From Myxococcales bacterium (GTDB lineage: Bacteria > Myxococcota_A > Polyangia > Polyangiales > Polyangiaceae), in assembly GCA_016712525.1 (NCBI GenBank), contig JADJQX010000001.1:496001-560000 (forward strand): 64,000 nt of DNA, given 5' to 3'. Positions within the stretch are counted from its first letter, which is position 1, and each line of letters starts with the position of its first letter. A program made the translations under genes and the position numbers. A model generated the notes under the pieces. The model was given only the letters and a program-made list of their open reading frames with translations. It did not search any database and was not told where the DNA came from. Shown one piece after another: positions 61,191 to 64,000 of the stretch.

Positions 61191-62477
61191 ATGTCTACGA
61201 AGAAGCTCACCCTCACTTGCCCCACGCTGGGCGCCGTGTTCACGTTGCTCGCGCTCGCGGCATGCAGCAGCGGCCCGAACGACGAGGACGGGGCAGGCGT
61301 CGCCTCCGATGCGATCGTGGGGACGATCGCGGCCGACTCCCCCGCCCTCGACGCCGTGGGCCAGGTGTACGGGCCGAACGTGTTCGCGCCGGGGCAGCCT
61401 ATGCTCCCCTACGGCTCCGCCACGCTCATCGCGCCGGACCGGCTCCTCGTGGCCATCGGGAGCCTCGCCCCGGGAGCCGAGTTTCGGGTCGGCCCCAATC
61501 CGGCCTCGCCCTCTCAGACGATCCCGATCGTTCGTTGGATCCGGATCGTCCAGTCGGACGTGGATACCGTCTCGTTGCGTGGTCTCCCCGGCCCGCAGGG
61601 CGCGATGGTGGCGTATCTCGCGCGCCCGGTGGTCGGGGTCACGCCGCTGCCCATCGGGGACCTGTCTCGCGCCGACATCGGGGCGCGTATCAGCGTCGTA
61701 GGCTATGGGAACGCGGGGGGCGCGCGGCAGCTCGGCCAAATGACTCTTCGGGCCATGCCCGGCGATTCGGCGCCACGCATCCTCTACCCCGACGTCGGCG
61801 CGTACGCCGCCGACCTGAAGGCCACGTGGATGGGCAGCTTCCCCCAGGAGACGATCCTCGAATACGCGAACCACGATTGGAACGCGCGGCTCGGCAGCGA
61901 CGACGCGGTGATCGGCGGCGTCACCGGCGACACGGCCCCTCCCATCGGCACCGGGTACCTGGGCGCCGCCATGGTCCGACGGATCGGGGGGAGACCGCAC
62001 TTGGTCGGGCTCGTATCGCAGCACTTCGGTATCGCAACATCGGAGAACGTGGTCATACCGCGTTGGGTATTTCGATTCGGCCCCGCGGCCAAGGAGCTCG
62101 TCGCCGCCTCGGCCGGGCCAGCATGCGAGGGTGTCACGAATTGGAGCAACGGGCGCGGATGTCTCTACACGGCCCCGACCGTGCTGAACGGTAGGACCAC
62201 CGCCACGAACAGCGCGAACGGCATGAAGGGCACGATCTCGGGTACGTGCGTGCGCGGGCAGTGGACCGACATCGTGGACACCTGCGAGCCCGCGAAGAGC
62301 TGCCCTGGCGGCCGCTACGCGAGCCCGAAGGGCTGCTCCTACGCCTACCCCGAGACGCTCAGCGGGGTTTCTTTGCAGGTCAACAACGACGCCCCCGGCC
62401 GCACCGGCACGCTCTCGGGCACATGCATCGACGGAACCTGGCGCATGGACCCGTCGTTCGACGACACGTGCCGATAA
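61191..62477 (+). CDS. Lipoprotein with inactive trypsin-like domain and two Cys repeats
   Basis: A 428-residue lipoprotein (LAAC, Cys25). Residues about 42-300 follow the chymotrypsin fold: SATLIAPDRLLVAIGS (where active enzymes have T-A-A-H-C), VDTVSLRGL (the Asp strand), and GGVTGDTAPPIGTGYLG replacing GDSGGP, so the His and Ser are missing. Two repeats of about 60 residues follow (about 310-428), each with the pattern C..G.C.Y..P..L and GT-SGTC-x-x-G-x-W. Probably a surface binding protein built on a dead protease. Confidence 0.75.
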   Translation: MSTKKLTLTCPTLGAVFTLLALAACSSGPNDEDGAGVASDAIVGTIAADSPALDAVGQVYGPNVFAPGQPMLPYGSATLIAPDRLLVAIGSLAPGAEFRVGPNPASPSQTIPIVRWIRIVQSDVDTVSLRGLPGPQGAMVAYLARPVVGVTPLPIGDLSRADIGARISVVGYGNAGGARQLGQMTLRAMPGDSAPRILYPDVGAYAADLKATWMGSFPQETILEYANHDWNARLGSDDAVIGGVTGDTAPPIGTGYLGAAMVRRIGGRPHLVGLVSQHFGIATSENVVIPRWVFRFGPAAKELVAASAGPACEGVTNWSNGRGCLYTAPTVLNGRTTATNSANGMKGTISGTCVRGQWTDIVDTCEPAKSCPGGRYASPKGCSYAYPETLSGVSLQVNNDAPGRTGTLSGTCIDGTWRMDPSFDDTCR

Positions 62478-62743
62478 GTGGGCGCGTCGACGGGATCGGA
62501 AGGGAGACGCCGCGGTCCCTGGCTGGATCGCGGCCAGAGCCCGAACCCGCACGACGCGCCGACTTGGGGGATCGTCGCGCAGGCGTTCGTCGAGGCCGAT
62601 GACCATCGAAGGCGCCGGTGCGACGGGCGTACTCGTCTCGGCCGCTGCTCGAGAAGTCGGTGAAGCTCTCGGGGAGCCGTCGCGGTCATCGGCGCCCCGT
62701 AGCGCGGCCTACCAGCCACGCGCTGGCGACGGAGACCTTAACT
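62478..62743. other. Intergenic region, nothing recognised
   Basis: About 265 bp between convergent genes with no supported frame, hairpin with T-run, or repeat. Confidence 0.4.
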
Positions 62744-63281
62744 TCAATCCAGCTCGTTTTCGTCATCGTGCGCCATGTCGAGCATCCGCGCTCTGGTCAA
62801 GTCGACGTGCTCTCCTCCCTGAACCCGAAGTATCCATCCCTCGACACTTGGGCGGCCCAATCTCCAGAACTTTGCGCACTTGCCAAGATACGAAACCACG
62901 AGCTCACGCATGGACGAGTCGAGGAGCTTCTGAGCCAGCTCGAAATCCGGACCGAATGACGACAATTGCGGAGAATCTCCGCAGTCGCCCGCCAGCAGCA
63001 ACCTCCGGCCGGCCTCGGCGACGTCGCCCGCAGCCAAGGCCACTTCGCCGAGCAGAATGTTGCCCCAATGGAGACAGTTGGGTCTCTGCCACGCCTCCTC
63101 GTTGGCGTCCGCCCATTTCAGCGCGGCGGTAGCGGCGACGCGAATCGATGCGAGATCGGATGGCTCGAAGGAGACCCCCGCCGCGCGCAGTGCTATTGCA
63201 GCAAACTCTCGTTGCATCTTGGCTTTCGCTTCTCTGCGGGTACTGATTCGCGAGAGCAGCCCCCGCGAGCCCGAACTTCAC
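62744..63281 (-). pseudogene. TPR-like protein, probably frameshifted near its N-terminus
   Basis: The frame 63217-62744 encodes 157 residues including WQRPNCLHWGNILLGEVALAAGDVAEAGRRLLLAG and SPQLSSFGPDFELAQKLLDSSMRELVVSYLGKCAKFW. This resembles a common family of small TPR-like proteins with GN-x-x-LG-x-x-AL and SFGPN-x-x-L-A-x-x-LL signatures. Just upstream, in another frame (GTG at 63281), the stretch VKFGLAGAALANQYPQR also looks like coding sequence, so a frame break near 63225-63250 is likely. If not, a 157-residue gene from 63217 stands alone. Codon bias here is weaker than in the rest of the window. Confidence 0.5.
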
Positions 63282-63324
63282 GGCGTCCTCGGCCGCATCG
63301 GCTTACCTCGCGCCGCGCGCGCCA

Positions 63325-63543
63325 TCAAGCTGAATCGAGCGCGTTCTCTTTCTCCGCAACCAACGCGGAAAGCTCGCTGTCGACCATCGCTACGAGGCGG
63401 CGTTCGGCGGCAAGTCCGAACCCTCGCCGAATGTAGCGTGGGATTCCGTAGTCGCCACATTCCTGCTCGTGCCAGGTCAATGACTCCCCTGAGCGCGAGA
63501 GGATGAGGCGAACCCCTGCTATCGCCAAAGCCAGGACCCGCAA
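63325..63543 (-). CDS. Possible small protein, hypothetical
   Basis: A 72-residue frame from a TTG: RVLALAIAGVRLILSRSGESLTWHEQECGDYG, ending SALVAEKENALDSA. Codon use looks coding and it is on the same strand, upstream of the TPR-like gene, but the TTG start has no clear ribosome site and a stop blocks extension upstream. It may be a fragment of a decayed gene. Confidence 0.3.
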   Translation of the reverse strand: MRVLALAIAGVRLILSRSGESLTWHEQECGDYGIPRYIRRGFGLAAERRLVAMVDSELSALVAEKENALDSA

Positions 63544-63884
63544 GCTGTCGATGCCGCGTCCCTCCGAGCGAGCGGCCCTCGTACGGCCTCAGCTCCCCGA
63601 GCGCAGCGGCGTCGTTCGGGCCTCGCAAGCCGGCGACGCCGTATCCGTCCTTTGGGCGCGCCACCGTCCTACCCGACGCGTCGCAGACGAGAGGCGCAGT
63701 TCACTCTCCGTCCGAGAACTGCGACAGGCACGCCGACGGGGGCGTGTCCGGCACGGGACCGCCGGCGCGTAGACGAGGCGGGGGCGAGACCGCGCTCGTC
63801 GAGCCGGCAAGTATGCGGTCGTCGGGGAGTAGGCTTCCCGGCTTCACCCTGTCAAGGCTCTCGCCCAGGTCGTAGAGTGGGTGC
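63544..63884. other. Poorly coding end region
   Basis: No confident gene. Overlapping short frames exist on both strands (for example 63701-63886 minus, HPLYDLGESLDRVKPG), but none has a good start or a recognisable family. The stretch looks like decayed or accessory sequence. Confidence 0.35.
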
Positions 63885-64000
63885 ATGCCGTGGCTTCGCC
63901 GCCTCGCTCTCCTCCCCGTCTTCGTCACCGCGCCCTCCGGGGCCGCGGCGGCTCTGCGACGCGCCGCTCCCGCTGGCTCGAACCCGGGCCTCCCCTGTGG
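63885..64000 (+). CDS. Start of a secreted protein, cut by the window end
   Basis: From the ATG at 63885: MPWLRRLALLPVFVTAPSGA and on, an Arg-rich start, hydrophobic core and Ala-rich cleavage zone typical of a signal peptide, reading open to the window end (about 38 codons). The continuation is not visible, so the product is unknown. Confidence 0.4.
   Translation, partial: MPWLRRLALLPVFVTAPSGAAAALRRAAPAGSNPGLPC

Noticed and set aside
63278..63664. A 128-residue minus-strand ORF
   Set aside because: Arg/Gly/Pro-rich shadow composition; the alternative frame at 63325-63543 has better codon use.

Overview
The window is a very GC-rich bacterial chromosome segment. It is rich in secreted lipoproteins with Ser/Thr/Pro/Asp-rich linkers, a SUMF1-type lipoprotein, a PfaD enoyl reductase, TMTC-like and UPF0104 membrane proteins and many GTG starts. 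This fits a myxobacterium of the Polyangiales type; the assignment is inference from gene style, not from a marker gene. No rRNA or tRNA gene was seen. About 57 protein genes are supported, most of them in tightly overlapping operons.

Layout. 0-2.6 kb: a ClpA/ClpC-type unfoldase. 2.7-6.2 kb and 18.3-21.6 kb (both minus strand): two halves of a transglutaminase / circularly permuted ATP-grasp / alpha-E / DUF2126 amidoligase system. Between them, 6.3-17.9 kb on the plus strand apart from a divergent tetR: a flippase-like protein, an eight-gene overlapping operon (GT-B transferase, SpsF-type cytidylyltransferase, split transketolase, class III aminotransferase, SDR, KdsC-like phosphatase, NeuB-like synthase), a fatty acid hydroxylase and an outer-membrane barrel. 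This operon looks like a pathway for a CMP-activated ulosonic acid that does not match the sialic, legionaminic, pseudaminic or Kdo pathways. A 213-bp MITE-like element closes this stretch at 18.1-18.3 kb.

21.8-24.4 kb: an M30-like metalloprotease lipoprotein and a ChaN-like lipoprotein. 24.6-27.3 kb: rmlBDA (no rmlC). 27.4-27.65 kb: a 92-bp tandem repeat. 27.7-37.1 kb: glycan genes (GT4, methyltransferase, GT2 plus DUF2304, LegB-like dehydratase, sugar nucleotidyltransferase, SDR, two GT39-like membrane transferases). 37-43 kb: Maf, a degenerate M48-like protein, a coiled-coil lipoprotein, a second MITE copy, DUF1232, DUF2914, UPF0104. 43-48 kb: TMTC-like protein, DECR2-like SDR, hexapeptide acyltransferase, LamG-like lipoprotein. 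48-55.8 kb: LuxR and LysR regulators, RNase HI, KptA, SUMF1 lipoprotein, two genes that each appear frameshifted, and a lipoprotein. 56-58 kb: an orphan pfaD followed by a (CAG)10 tract. 58.8-59.2 kb: a GGGCAC minisatellite. 59-62.5 kb: membrane-anchored nuclease, two small membrane proteins and a catalytically dead trypsin-like lipoprotein. 62.5-64 kb: a lower-GC, poorly coding end with a probably broken TPR-like gene and the start of one secreted protein.

The glycan genes point to cell-surface polysaccharide or glycoconjugate synthesis built from at least three activated sugar types (CMP-, dTDP- and UDP/NDP-linked). The three suspected frameshifts lie in short homopolymer or dinucleotide tracts or in an already decayed region, so sequencing error is a live alternative to pseudogenisation.
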